Below are positions 25,746-35,399 of a stretch of 64,000 nt of DNA, in pieces. Every line of letters starts with the position of its first letter. Positions within the stretch are counted from its first letter, which is position 1. The translations under genes were made by a program, and so were the position numbers. The notes beneath the pieces were generated by a model. The model worked only from the letters and a program-made list of their open reading frames with translations, did no database searches and was not told where the DNA came from. This stretch comes from Bdellovibrionales bacterium RIFOXYD12_FULL_39_22 (GTDB lineage Bacteria; Bdellovibrionota; Bacteriovoracia; Bacteriovoracales; Bacteriovoracaceae): contig MEQL01000051.1 in NCBI GenBank assembly GCA_001770205.1, positions 1 to 64,000 on the forward strand, read 5' to 3'.

Positions 25746-27533
25746 ATGAAAAAAAACGCGTATCTTTTTCTACTATTTCTAGTCTCATCCATCTCTAGTT
25801 CAACTCCTCTTTTTGCCTCTTTGGAGCAAGCAAAGTCTTATCAGTTTCCCGGCAACTACCTAGCAGAAAATCTATATGCTAATCCAACTATTTTACAGGC
25901 CTTTTATTGGTACATTCCCGATCCTGACTCTGGACATAAAGGGCCAGAATCCAATCTCTGGCAATATATCTCCTACACTATGGCAGACGAATTCAAGCAA
26001 CATGGCTTTACCCACGTCTGGCTTCCACCCATGTCCAAGGCGTTTAGTCCCACCAACGAATACAACGTTGGTTACGCCGTTTACGACCATTACGACTTAG
26101 GAGAGTTTCATCAAATGGGCCGCGTGCGTACCAAGTATGGAACCAAACAAGAACTTTTGGCGGCAGTTGAGGCACTACATTCTCGCGGCATCATGGTTAT
26201 TGGCGACATCGTAATGAATCACATGTTGGGAGCAGATCAAGCCGAAAATGTCCCCTACTCTCATGGGTTCATCGTAAACAAGAACAACACAGTAAGCTAC
26301 ATCGGCAGTGGTGAAATTGCGGCCTACCTAAATTTTAATTTCCAAAATAAAAATGACCCAGATCCTCGTGGTACTCGACACTCTAGTTTTGTTTGGAACA
26401 AAGATCACTTTAACGGGCTTGAAATTTTTGACCGCTTCTATCTTTTTCAAGGGAAGTCTATAAATAAAGTAGCATATTTTGGTGATCTTTCCAGCATGCC
26501 CTCGGAAGCACAAAATATCTACAAATCTATTCGCAGCGACATAATTTTAGGCGCCAATTTAGACTTTCAAAATCCGGAAGTTCGTGAAGAAATGATTCGC
26601 TGGACAAAATGGCTCATCAACGAAGTTGGACTAGATGGTTTTCGCATAGATGCAGTCAGACACATCGATACTCCTTTTATTTCCGAATGGGCCTTTGCTA
26701 TTCAGAAGTACATGTCCGACATTGGAAAATTTGACGGTATGCTGATGTTTGGAGAATCTTGGGATGGATGGGCCGAAAGATTAAGTGCCTATCTCGAGGG
26801 AAATCCGGCCAATAATGGCCTTTTTTACAATCAAGGTGATGGCGCAACCAATTATTGCGGAATTGGTAATGCCATGTCCCTTTTTGACGTTCCACTTCAC
26901 TACGACTTTCAAAAAGTAGCAAAAGAAAATAATAGTTATCCTCCGACTCGAATTAGTGATCTACCATACCGTGGTTTATTGGCACGAAATCCTCGTTACG
27001 CCATTACTTTTGTTGACAACCACGACACTATTCCTACTCAAGAATTGGGAAGCTACATTCCTCTACATACGAAATTGCAAGCTTATACTTTTATTTTACT
27101 CAATGAATTTGGCGTTCCTACCGTTTACTACGAAGATATGTACAAAGGAAATTTTGTCAGCAATTATAAGCATGATAACTTTCACGTCTTAAACGAAGGA
27201 ATAAAAAAATTAGTCTATCTTCGACGACGTTATGCCTATGGGCCTGGAGAATATTTTATTGACTACGCCAAACCTGGCATCCTTGGATATAAGCGACAAG
27301 GACGCTCTGATCGACAGGCCGAAAGCGGATTGATCTATCTTATTCGTGAATTTAATTCCAAAGATAATGGACTGATAATACCCACTGATAATCGTAAGTG
27401 GGTATTGGCCGCAGGATCTGGCAACTTTAATAACGGACGTTTTTATCTTAACGATGACTCTGATTGGGCGGTGTGGATTCCCTCTCCTGAAAATGGAATT
27501 CCGGCCACTCAATTACCCTGGAGTTTAAAGTAA
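25746..27533 (+). CDS. Secreted alpha-amylase, GH13
   Basis: The 595-residue precursor has a signal peptide (YLFLLFLVSSISSSTPLFAS). The catalytic (beta/alpha)8 domain shows the family regions DIVMNH, the nucleophile Asp302 in GFRIDAVRH, the acid Glu337 in FGESWDG and Asp427 in FVDNHDT. It should hydrolyse alpha-1,4-glucans such as starch or glycogen outside the cytoplasm, which in a predator could mean prey glycogen. Stop and downstream gene are separated by only 16 bases. It is divergent from the heterocycle cluster. A GGGGGAG site sits close to the ATG. Confidence 0.93.
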   Translation: MKKNAYLFLLFLVSSISSSTPLFASLEQAKSYQFPGNYLAENLYANPTILQAFYWYIPDPDSGHKGPESNLWQYISYTMADEFKQHGFTHVWLPPMSKAFSPTNEYNVGYAVYDHYDLGEFHQMGRVRTKYGTKQELLAAVEALHSRGIMVIGDIVMNHMLGADQAENVPYSHGFIVNKNNTVSYIGSGEIAAYLNFNFQNKNDPDPRGTRHSSFVWNKDHFNGLEIFDRFYLFQGKSINKVAYFGDLSSMPSEAQNIYKSIRSDIILGANLDFQNPEVREEMIRWTKWLINEVGLDGFRIDAVRHIDTPFISEWAFAIQKYMSDIGKFDGMLMFGESWDGWAERLSAYLEGNPANNGLFYNQGDGATNYCGIGNAMSLFDVPLHYDFQKVAKENNSYPPTRISDLPYRGLLARNPRYAITFVDNHDTIPTQELGSYIPLHTKLQAYTFILLNEFGVPTVYYEDMYKGNFVSNYKHDNFHVLNEGIKKLVYLRRRYAYGPGEYFIDYAKPGILGYKRQGRSDRQAESGLIYLIREFNSKDNGLIIPTDNRKWVLAAGSGNFNNGRFYLNDDSDWAVWIPSPENGIPATQLPWSLK

Positions 27534-27549
27534 AAAAATGAGGTAAACT

Positions 27550-27960
27550 ATGAACAATAAAATATTACTTATATGCACTATCTTTCTATTATCTTTTGGA
27601 GCATCCTCGGCTGAGTGGAGAGTTTATGCTTCCTGCGATGATGGTTCGGCCGTACTTGATAAAAACAATTTATTAGAAGGTGAGTTTCAACTTGTAATCC
27701 GTAATAGGCAAATTGTTGACTACTTTGAACAAATTGGCGCAAACCACGCTAACGGCCGAGGAGAGGCAATTACTCTTTTAACTCAACAATCAGAATATAG
27801 TTGGTCGAAGATAAGTGATCGCAATATTGAATATCTCGTTGGGCGTTACTATAACCAACTAATTTATCAAGTATATGAGGGAACTATTTCTCCAAATGGA
27901 AAATGGATGCGTGGCCAGATGTTTGCCGATTGGATTTTCCGTAACTGTCAATTTTTTTAG
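27550..27960 (+). CDS. Small secreted protein of unknown function
   Basis: The 136-residue protein has a signal peptide (ILLICTIFLLSFGASSA) and a mature domain of about 115 residues with two Cys, one near each end (VYASCDDG and FRNCQFF), which could form a disulfide. The rest contains many aromatic residues (IEYLVGRYYNQLIYQVYEG). No family is recognised. It lies 16 bases after the amylase stop with its own GAGGT site, so it is probably co-expressed with it. Confidence 0.65.
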   Translation: MNNKILLICTIFLLSFGASSAEWRVYASCDDGSAVLDKNNLLEGEFQLVIRNRQIVDYFEQIGANHANGRGEAITLLTQQSEYSWSKISDRNIEYLVGRYYNQLIYQVYEGTISPNGKWMRGQMFADWIFRNCQFF

Positions 27961-28021
27961 TTTCTATTTGCCTCTCCCGTTCAAAATTGCCCTCTAAATT
28001 GCCTACTTGATCTGTGATACT

Positions 28022-28035
28022 CTGTTTATAAACAG
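28022..28035. promoter_or_regulatory. Perfect 14-bp palindrome upstream of the subtilase gene
   Basis: CTGTTTATAAACAG is fully self-complementary and lies 28 bases upstream of the TTG start of the protease. It is the right size for a dimeric regulator. It could also overlap a promoter. No regulator is identified. Confidence 0.4.
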
Positions 28036-28062
28036 GCAGCAAAATAAAACAAGGATGTTTTT

Positions 28063-29703
28063 TTGAGAATACTATTTTCCTCCGCATTGGCCGCGGCCCT
28101 TTTTATAACCTTAAATTTATCTCTACACGCTGATATTGTTCCCGATGAATTTATTGTAAGAGTCGAAGATAATACAAAATTTGATCTGCAAAAGGCGGCC
28201 TCTTTTTTTACTCAAAACACCCAAATTGAAGCAAAAAAAGTAGTTCCCATCAAAATAGCAAAATCTATTTTTCTCTCCATCAAACTGAAACAAAGTGATG
28301 TATTAACCTTTTTATCCAAGAAAAAAGGCCAATTTAAATATGTTGAGGCCAATTATCGATGGAAAATAATGACTCAAGACGAACTATATCCAAAGCAATG
28401 GAACTTAGAAAATACTGGAAATAACTACTCCAATCCCATCACAAATAGTGTCAAAGGGGCGGATCTGGATATTGTGCGCGCCTGGGAAATTAGCAAAGGT
28501 GATAGGCAAATTAAAATTGCAGTTATCGATACCGGAATTGATTATAATCACCCGGACCTTAGCGATAACATTTGGATAAATGGCCAAGAGTTCAGAGGAC
28601 AGGCCAATATAGACGATGATAAGAATGGTTACATCGACGATATCTATGGATATAATTTTGTAAAAAACAGTGGAGATCCGATGGATGATCAAGGCCATGG
28701 TACTCACTGTGCAGGGATCATAGGTGCCGCCCATAATAATTTTGGCATCGCCGGGGTTATGGCCAATGTCTCCTTAATGGCACTAAAGTTTATCGATAAA
28801 AATGGAGATGGAAGTACCGAAGGTGCCTTACGCGCAATTGAGTATGCTTTGGCCCAAGAAGTAGATGTACTCTCCAATTCCTGGGGAGGAGGTGAATATT
28901 CTCAGGCCCTCTTTGACGCTATTGCGGAAGCAAACAAAGAAGGAATTATCTTTGTGGCCGCCGCCGGAAATTTTGGCGAAAATAACGACAACCTACATCT
29001 CTACCCGGCCAGTTATAAACTCCCTAATATTGTCTCCGTAGGATCACATGGTGCCGACGATGAACTCTCCACCTTCTCCTCCTACGGAGAACAAAGTGTA
29101 GATCTGGCCGCTCCCGGAGAGAAAATTTTATCATCCCTTCCCAAAAATAAATATGGCATGCTCTCAGGAACTTCCATGGCCGCTCCTCATGTTGCCGGAA
29201 TGGCCGGCCTCTATCTTTCCGTTTTTGGAAAAACTCTACCTGCGCAGTTAAAAGAAGAACTACAAAAAAGCGCAATACATCATCCCTCATATCGCAAACA
29301 AACTATCTCCGGAGGACGCGCCAACGCCTATAATCTTTTGGCAAAAATATATCCACCTCGATTTATAATTCCCGAAAGTAGTTGGATTGACTATCCATTA
29401 CAAGATTCAGATGTTTTTGAAACAAAACATAACTACAACTCTTATGACTATTTATCTAAAACTTATCAAATAGCTAACGCCAGATATGTCCGGCCAATTA
29501 TAAAAAAAATGGAGTTGCGCGAATTAAGCGATATACTACAAATTAAAAATGGAAAGAATAAAACCTACGACAGACTCTCCGGAATTGCCGAAAATCTCCC
29601 AGGCGATTACGTTGACGGTGATACCATTAAACTAAGGTTTAGCTCAAAAACTGCTGGCGACAAATGGGGAATTTTGATTGAAAAGCTCCAATACATTCCC
29701 TAA
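28063..29703 (+). CDS. Secreted subtilisin-like serine protease (S8)
   Basis: The 546-residue precursor has a signal peptide (LFSSALAAALFITLNLSLHA), an inhibitor-type propeptide (about 24-100) and a full S8 domain. The triad is Asp156 in AVIDTGIDYNHPDL, His212 in GHGTHCAGII and Ser371 in GTSMAAPH. A DDDKNGYIDD loop lies between Asp and His. A C-terminal region of about 120 residues is unassigned. The start is TTG with AAGGA at correct spacing. The nearby ATG is out of frame. It is an active-site-complete counterpart of the degenerate enzyme at 10680-12488. Confidence 0.92.
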   Translation: MRILFSSALAAALFITLNLSLHADIVPDEFIVRVEDNTKFDLQKAASFFTQNTQIEAKKVVPIKIAKSIFLSIKLKQSDVLTFLSKKKGQFKYVEANYRWKIMTQDELYPKQWNLENTGNNYSNPITNSVKGADLDIVRAWEISKGDRQIKIAVIDTGIDYNHPDLSDNIWINGQEFRGQANIDDDKNGYIDDIYGYNFVKNSGDPMDDQGHGTHCAGIIGAAHNNFGIAGVMANVSLMALKFIDKNGDGSTEGALRAIEYALAQEVDVLSNSWGGGEYSQALFDAIAEANKEGIIFVAAAGNFGENNDNLHLYPASYKLPNIVSVGSHGADDELSTFSSYGEQSVDLAAPGEKILSSLPKNKYGMLSGTSMAAPHVAGMAGLYLSVFGKTLPAQLKEELQKSAIHHPSYRKQTISGGRANAYNLLAKIYPPRFIIPESSWIDYPLQDSDVFETKHNYNSYDYLSKTYQIANARYVRPIIKKMELRELSDILQIKNGKNKTYDRLSGIAENLPGDYVDGDTIKLRFSSKTAGDKWGILIEKLQYIP

Positions 29704-30284
29704 TTGTGGCATTCTGCACATTGCTTAGGTGGATTGGTATTACCCTGAGCATGCTGTTCTTTGTGACAACCTAGACAAAGTTTATGCGCAAGCGTCTTTT
29801 GCAAAACCTTATCCTCGAAAGTTTTTGGAAAACCTTCCGGAAAGTGACAGACCTGGCATTTTCCAAAGGCCATATAGGCCGAGTTAACCGAATGACTTGC
29901 ATGATCAAAAGAGACAGCTCCTCTATTATTGGTAAATTCAAATTGATCTAGGCCAGACGCTTGAGAGCCAGGAAAAGACTGCTTGCTAATCTCATCAATA
30001 TTAGAAACACCATCACCATCCGAATCCAAGGCCGAAGCAAAATCAAAATCAACTTTCCCGCCCTGTTTGACAGATTCTCGCAACGCCAATCCATAATTGT
30101 TCAAAAAATCAGCGACTAGAGGCAGATGGCAAGTGGCGCAATTATTAAGTTGTCCATTTCGGGCGTCTGGATATTTATCCATCATGGCCTGCTGATATCC
30201 TGGCGTCGCATAGAGCGCAGAAATCGGCCAGAAAATAATTGACGCAAAAAGTACTATGAGGATAAATCCGCAACTCTTTCTCAT
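29700..30284 (-). CDS. Exported tetraheme c-type cytochrome with a calcium-binding repeat
   Basis: The 194-residue precursor has a signal peptide (FILIVLFASIIFWPISALYA) and four heme-c sites: CATCH (49-53), CQVCH, CLGCH and CAECH. The last three form a C-terminal cytochrome c7-like module with the extra His ligands FDHASH and AHKLC. Between the first and second heme lies DSDGDGVSNIDE, a thrombospondin-type-3 or EF-hand-like calcium loop. It probably carries electrons in the periplasm. The stop overlaps that of the convergent protease by 4 bases. AAGGAG precedes the start. Confidence 0.88.
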   Translation of the reverse strand: MRKSCGFILIVLFASIIFWPISALYATPGYQQAMMDKYPDARNGQLNNCATCHLPLVADFLNNYGLALRESVKQGGKVDFDFASALDSDGDGVSNIDEISKQSFPGSQASGLDQFEFTNNRGAVSFDHASHSVNSAYMAFGKCQVCHFPEGFPKTFEDKVLQKTLAHKLCLGCHKEQHAQGNTNPPKQCAECHN

Positions 30285-30445
30285 TTTGTATGCTCCTTGA
30301 TTAACAATCCAATAGTTGAGGTAAAAGAATAGAGGTTTTTTATCACATGCCCTTAATCGTCGTCAATTGCTACCTGAGATCAACCACGGTCTTGATAAGA
30401 TTTTATTAAACAAGGATAATCTGCTCTTTTTTTCTGCTCACACTT

Positions 30446-30454
30446 TGCTATAAT
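30446..30454 (+). promoter_or_regulatory. Extended -10 promoter for the HD-GYP gene
   Basis: TGCTATAAT is a perfect extended -10 element (TGnTATAAT). It lies 35 bases upstream of the TTG start at 30489. No good -35 box was seen at 17 bases upstream, as is common for extended -10 promoters. Confidence 0.55.
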
Positions 30455-30488
30455 AGAGACAACTGAAGTTTTATAGGAGGATATTTTT

Positions 30489-31448
30489 TTGTCTGAATAT
30501 GTTCAATACGCTTTACTTGATATTTATCCAGATGAAGAGTTGCCTGGCGATGTCTATCTTTTCGTCAATAACCACCATCTAAAATATAAGCCTCGAAATG
30601 ATGTAATCTCTAAGGCAAAATATGAAGAATTTGTTAAACGACAAGTGACATTTGTTTATATTTTAAAAAGCGAAGAATCTCTATTTGCAAAATGGTCCGA
30701 AGGCCTAAAGCAAACTAAAAAACAAGAAATTATTTCTCGCATTGGCCCCGAAAATAGCGATTTAGCAGATGCCTATTTTTCTACCCGCAGTACGCTTATG
30801 GAATTTGTGACCAAAGAGGTCTCCAACCAAACAGTCAAGGCCATTTTGGATAGAACTCGTAATGTTATTTCTGTCATTCAATCTAAAAAAACAGCGGATA
30901 AGTTAATTGGAAAAATGTTTCTCTACGGCCAAGGGCTGGCCGATCATGGAATGAATGTGGCAAGTCTTTCTACCTATCTGGCCATAAATATCGGCTACGA
31001 ACAGCACGCTCTGCTAGAAACAATTTATACCGGTGGACTTTTGCATGATTTTGGAAAAACTCGCATTGATAAGCGTTATCTCGAAGATATTAACTCTCCC
31101 GAGTATGAAACTGCTATGAAAAAACATCCAACACTGGGAAAAACCTCTCTCATTGTAGACAATGGCCTATCCGATGAAGTTCTGAGAATTGTAGTTGAAC
31201 ATCATGAAAATGTTGATGGCACAGGCCACCCTCGTGGCCTAAATGGTAGTCGTATCTATGAACTAACCAAAATTGTTTCTATCGCCAACGCTTTTGACAA
31301 TTTAGTGCAAAAAGATGATGGGCCAATCTCCATCGCCGAAAAGCAAAAAAAAGCAATCAAACGCCTAGAGCTAGAGGTAAAATCGGGGAAAATTTTTGAT
31401 ACTCGCATCCTTAGCAAATCATTGAAAGCTCTAGATCTTATTTTATAG
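30489..31448 (+). CDS. HD-GYP-type phosphodiesterase protein
   Basis: The 319-residue protein has an N-terminal domain (about 15-65) with a PGDVYLFVNNHHLKYKP stretch, a helical linker and an HD-GYP domain. The HD pair is His186-Asp187 in LLHDFGKT. The later signature HHENVDGTGHPRG (238-250) has GHP where the canonical motif is GYP. Such proteins hydrolyse or bind cyclic di-GMP. Two longer paralogues at 53042-54379 and 61261-62598 share the same N-terminal domain pattern. The start is TTG with AGGAGG 8 bases upstream, and a TATAAT box precedes it. Confidence 0.85.
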   Translation: MSEYVQYALLDIYPDEELPGDVYLFVNNHHLKYKPRNDVISKAKYEEFVKRQVTFVYILKSEESLFAKWSEGLKQTKKQEIISRIGPENSDLADAYFSTRSTLMEFVTKEVSNQTVKAILDRTRNVISVIQSKKTADKLIGKMFLYGQGLADHGMNVASLSTYLAINIGYEQHALLETIYTGGLLHDFGKTRIDKRYLEDINSPEYETAMKKHPTLGKTSLIVDNGLSDEVLRIVVEHHENVDGTGHPRGLNGSRIYELTKIVSIANAFDNLVQKDDGPISIAEKQKKAIKRLELEVKSGKIFDTRILSKSLKALDLIL

Positions 31449-31452
31449 ATAA

Positions 31453-32922
31453 TTAAGATAAAGAATAATTAGGCGCCTCTTTAGTAATTTGCACATCATG
31501 CGGGTGATTTTCCCGCAAAGAAGCGGCAGAAATAGTGATAAATCGTGCCTTGGCCTGCAAATCCCGCAAATCACTAGCACCCACGTATCCCATTCCCGAC
31601 TTTATTCCTCCAATCAACTGATAGATATTCTGCGATAATGGCCCACGATGAGGAACTTGGCCTTCAATTCCCTCTGGAACCAATTTATTCATATCGGTAA
31701 TTTTACCTTGCCCATAGCGATCTTTTGAGCCGTGAACCATGGCACCCAAAGAACCCATTCCCCGATATACCTTGTAGGCTCGCCCTTTGTACAAAACCAT
31801 CTCGCCAGGACTTTCATCGGTCCCAGCAAAAAGCGAACCGATCATGACGCTATCAGCTCCGGCCGCTAATGCTTTGACAATATCTCCTGAATACTTAATC
31901 CCACCATCCGCAATAAGTGCCACTCCGGCCGCTTTGCAAACTTTAGAACATTCTAAAACCGCACTAAATTGAGGAACACCAATTCCGGCCACTACCCTAG
32001 TAGTACAAATAGAACCCGGGCCAATTCCTACTTTTACACCATCTACTCCGGCCGCAATCAAGGCTTGACAAGCATCGGCAGTCGCTACATTCCCGGCCAC
32101 CAATTGAATTTGAGAAAACATTTTCTTCACCTGCCCGGCCATTTCAATAACTCCACGTGAATGGCCATGCGCAGTATCAATTACTAAAACGTCGACATCC
32201 ATCTCTGCCAAAAGTTTGGCCCGCGCTAACTCATGCGGCCCAACACCAATGGCCGCCGCCACTCGCAGTCGGCCTTGTGAATCTTTATTGGCCAATGGAT
32301 AATCAATGTTTTTTTGAATATCGCTAATGGTTATAAGTCCTTTTAAATGGCCTTCTCTATCTATCACCGGCAATTTCTCTATTCGATGTTTTTTCAATAA
32401 CTGTTTGGCCTCGCTCATCGAAATATTAGGCGACGCGGTGATCAGTCGTTCAGAAGGCGTCATTACCTCTTTTACTTTTATGGTGAGGTCACTCTCATAG
32501 CGCATATCTCTATTCGTCAAAATTCCTACTAACTTTTTTTTCTCATCCACCACGGGAAGTCCCGTTACGTGATGGGCAGAGGCCAAGGCCATCACCTCTA
32601 ACAATGTAGCATCCGGGCCAGTTACAATAGGATGTAAAATAATCCCAGAAACGGCCTTCTTTACTTTTTCCACTTCAGCGGCCTGCAAGTTAGGAGCTAA
32701 ATTTTTATGAAGAACACCAATCCCTCCCTCGCGGGCCATAACAATAGCAGTGGCCGCTTCGGTAACCGTATCCATGGCCGCGGAAGAAAGGGGAATATTT
32801 ATCTCAATATTACGAGTAAATTTTGTTCGAAGTAAAACATCACTGGGTAAGAACTCGGAGTATGCGGGAAGCAAAAGCACATCATCGTAAGTCAAACCTA
32901 CATCGGAGGAGAGCGTGGCCAT
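31453..32922 (-). CDS. guaB: Inosine-5'-monophosphate dehydrogenase
   Basis: The 489-residue enzyme oxidises IMP to XMP, the committed step of guanine nucleotide synthesis. Features are [17 protein letters not shown] at the N-terminus, two CBS domains (about 90-205) and the catalytic Cys in [13 protein letters not shown]. The flap follows in [21 protein letters not shown]. Length is typical. The gene converges on the HD-GYP gene with a 4-base gap. AAGGA precedes the ATG. Confidence 0.97.
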   Translation of the reverse strand: MATLSSDVGLTYDDVLLLPAYSEFLPSDVLLRTKFTRNIEINIPLSSAAMDTVTEAATAIVMAREGGIGVLHKNLAPNLQAAEVEKVKKAVSGIILHPIVTGPDATLLEVMALASAHHVTGLPVVDEKKKLVGILTNRDMRYESDLTIKVKEVMTPSERLITASPNISMSEAKQLLKKHRIEKLPVIDREGHLKGLITISDIQKNIDYPLANKDSQGRLRVAAAIGVGPHELARAKLLAEMDVDVLVIDTAHGHSRGVIEMAGQVKKMFSQIQLVAGNVATADACQALIAAGVDGVKVGIGPGSICTTRVVAGIGVPQFSAVLECSKVCKAAGVALIADGGIKYSGDIVKALAAGADSVMIGSLFAGTDESPGEMVLYKGRAYKVYRGMGSLGAMVHGSKDRYGQGKITDMNKLVPEGIEGQVPHRGPLSQNIYQLIGGIKSGMGYVGASDLRDLQAKARFITISAASLRENHPHDVQITKEAPNYSLS

Positions 32923-32935
32923 ATCAACATCCTTG

Positions 32936-35287
32936 TTACTGCACTGCCGGCAGCAAAGTTAGCATTTGAGAGGAGATGATCTTCTCATCTTTAGCAAAAG
33001 TTTTCAAGTTATCCTCAAACTGCTCGATGTAATTTTCAATCTGCTCTCCAAAGTCATACATACTATGATCCACAATTCTTCGAGACAGATGTCGATGCCC
33101 TTTGTAAAGCAAAGAGAGATAACTTTGCACAATATTTTGCACCTCGTTACTTAAGGCCGCCAATTGTGTTTGTGCTTTGCCAATATCGTTAATATTTTTG
33201 GTATAGCGATCCAGCGCGTTGGCCTCTCTTGGAAGATTTAAACTCAACTCATACTCTCTTAACTGCAAGGAGGTAGGATTAAATTCTGAACCTAAAAGTG
33301 CTGCTCGCTGTCCTAAAGATCTGGCCAAGAAAAACAGATCGGTCCCCTCTACCGGTAATCTAAAAAAAAGATGCGATAGATCCACAAAACCAGTTATAAC
33401 ACCAACTCCCGGCACAGCATAAAGCAAACTTCCACCCATGCGGGCCAGCGTTTCATCTCGCACATCTCTTTTATCTTGAGTAGTTTTGGCATTAGCGTAT
33501 TCCAACGCCCCCACTGTCGCCTCCGCAAAAACGTTAAGTCCAATTAAAAGATAAAACATCGTTCCGTTTTTTATCATCTCAACAATCTTACCGTGGGTGA
33601 TTTCATTAAAACGATCCACCGCCGCCTTGGTAAATTCCGCATTAACAATTTTTTCTACCGGAGATTTTATTCCATTTAATCTCTCCGTAAAAGCAATGTA
33701 CAATCTTCCCAGCATTGAAAGTTTTTGTCCGGCAATGGTTGTTGCAGGCGGCATATTGGGAACTATTGGGACAATAGGCGAACGAGGCATGATTATAGCA
33801 CCACCTTCTCCCGCGGCCATTTTCATTCTAATTCCTGATTGAATAAGTTTGTCGATAACATTTTTATTAAGCCAAGATGAGGATAACTTAGAGGTGGCAG
33901 ATAGCGTATTTAGAATCGGTCCAGCAGTTACAGTGGAATTGGCCAGAAGGCGTAAAAAAAGCAGATCCTCGCCGGCCAAAGAGGAGATTAACATCAGTGT
34001 TGACTGCGAAAGATTTCCTTTTTCGGTAGCATATTTTAATTCTAAATTAGAGTAAGTTCCATGGCGAGTTATTCCATATAATTTGGAAAGGTTGATGCTG
34101 TAACTGCTACCTCCTTGTCCTACCTCCACAATATTTTCTTCTAATACCTGTTGCACATTGGCCACCTCGATGGCCGAAGGACTCTCTACTTTGCCAAGGT
34201 TAATTTCAATTCTGACTTTTTTTGCGAAGGCCTGCAATTGCGGATCTAATACCACCGCCCCCGGATCGGCAATTATCTGCATAAGCATGGCCTCATTTAA
34301 ATATTCGTTGCTAACTCTCTCTCGCAATTTTTCGTAATTTTGCTGCAGTTGGGCCACATTTTCGGCCACTTCAATTCCACTATCTACGATCATGCCAAGC
34401 GCTTTAATATCCTCTGGCCCAATCATCCTAGTGCTATCATTTGCCAATGATTGTGCTGCCAACACCTCGGGTTTTAACTCGACAAAAAGTCGAGGAAATT
34501 GCGGTATGGTATTTCCCGGAATAGTGATCTCTTCTCCCGTTTGCAGTTGTACTTTTTGGCCATCTTTGCGTGCCACTGGAATTTGGGGAATTCCGCCTGG
34601 GGTTTGCGGCATCTGTGGCCCAGGAATTACTGGCGTTATGGCCCTGTCCTTGCTTGATTCTAGCAGCTGATTAATTACTCCATCTTTTTCATTAGAGGGG
34701 GCAATCCTGGCCTTTTTTAAATTTTCGTCTGTTAGTGCCCATTGGGCAAAGGCATACTCTTCTACCGAAGGGTAGATAATATTGACTCGCTCCGGATGGC
34801 CTGGAGAAAAATAGTTTTTAAGTAACTTTTCAACAAAGATAATTTCCGTATCGTTGGGTACATTTATATCTATTCTCGAATCCATTAATGCTTCCGAAAG
34901 CAACATCGAAGCACGCACATAAGGCCGCTGCTTATATTGGATTGCCATTACACTATTTACCACCTTTTTAAATTGATATTCCCTAATAATATCTGCTGCT
35001 TTATCTATCTTATTTACAACCACATCGCTTAAGGATTGATCATTACGAATGACATCTCGCAAAATTTCATAAGCAACTTTCCAATTTTTTTTGTCCATCA
35101 ATAAATATTGCGCAAAGTAAATTTTGGCATTAGTCGAAAGATAAAGTGAAATATCTTCTGCAGCAACTTCCGATAATACTCCAGTAACATCTTCCGCGTG
35201 ATTATTCGGGGCGGCCAATAACGATTGAGTTATCAGCAAAAAAGATAAAAATAGAACAAAAGATTTTTTAATGTGTTTTATAAACAT
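32936..35287 (-). CDS. Large exported protein of unknown function
   Basis: The 783-residue protein has a signal peptide (SFVLFLSFLLITQSLLA) and is mostly helical. A proline-rich segment occurs near 220-260 (PVIPGPQMPQTPGGIPQIP) and another near 500-515 (MPRSPIVPIVPNMPP). Two hydrophobic stretches around 590-610 and 635-660 may be membrane helices. The C-terminal 120 residues look like a long coiled coil. No family is recognised. It lies 13 bases upstream of guaB on the same strand, but a functional link is not evident. A GGGAG site precedes the ATG. An envelope-associated structural role is possible but not shown. Confidence 0.7.
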   Translation of the reverse strand: MFIKHIKKSFVLFLSFLLITQSLLAAPNNHAEDVTGVLSEVAAEDISLYLSTNAKIYFAQYLLMDKKNWKVAYEILRDVIRNDQSLSDVVVNKIDKAADIIREYQFKKVVNSVMAIQYKQRPYVRASMLLSEALMDSRIDINVPNDTEIIFVEKLLKNYFSPGHPERVNIIYPSVEEYAFAQWALTDENLKKARIAPSNEKDGVINQLLESSKDRAITPVIPGPQMPQTPGGIPQIPVARKDGQKVQLQTGEEITIPGNTIPQFPRLFVELKPEVLAAQSLANDSTRMIGPEDIKALGMIVDSGIEVAENVAQLQQNYEKLRERVSNEYLNEAMLMQIIADPGAVVLDPQLQAFAKKVRIEINLGKVESPSAIEVANVQQVLEENIVEVGQGGSSYSINLSKLYGITRHGTYSNLELKYATEKGNLSQSTLMLISSLAGEDLLFLRLLANSTVTAGPILNTLSATSKLSSSWLNKNVIDKLIQSGIRMKMAAGEGGAIIMPRSPIVPIVPNMPPATTIAGQKLSMLGRLYIAFTERLNGIKSPVEKIVNAEFTKAAVDRFNEITHGKIVEMIKNGTMFYLLIGLNVFAEATVGALEYANAKTTQDKRDVRDETLARMGGSLLYAVPGVGVITGFVDLSHLFFRLPVEGTDLFFLARSLGQRAALLGSEFNPTSLQLREYELSLNLPREANALDRYTKNINDIGKAQTQLAALSNEVQNIVQSYLSLLYKGHRHLSRRIVDHSMYDFGEQIENYIEQFEDNLKTFAKDEKIISSQMLTLLPAVQ

Positions 35288-35399
35288 TTGGTACTCCCTT
35301 AGCTTATGGACAGATCTAAGACGATTCTACGACACTCTGCATTATCTTACTATAATCATGAAGCTTTTTGAATTTTTTACACAGTGCGCAAGGTATTGA

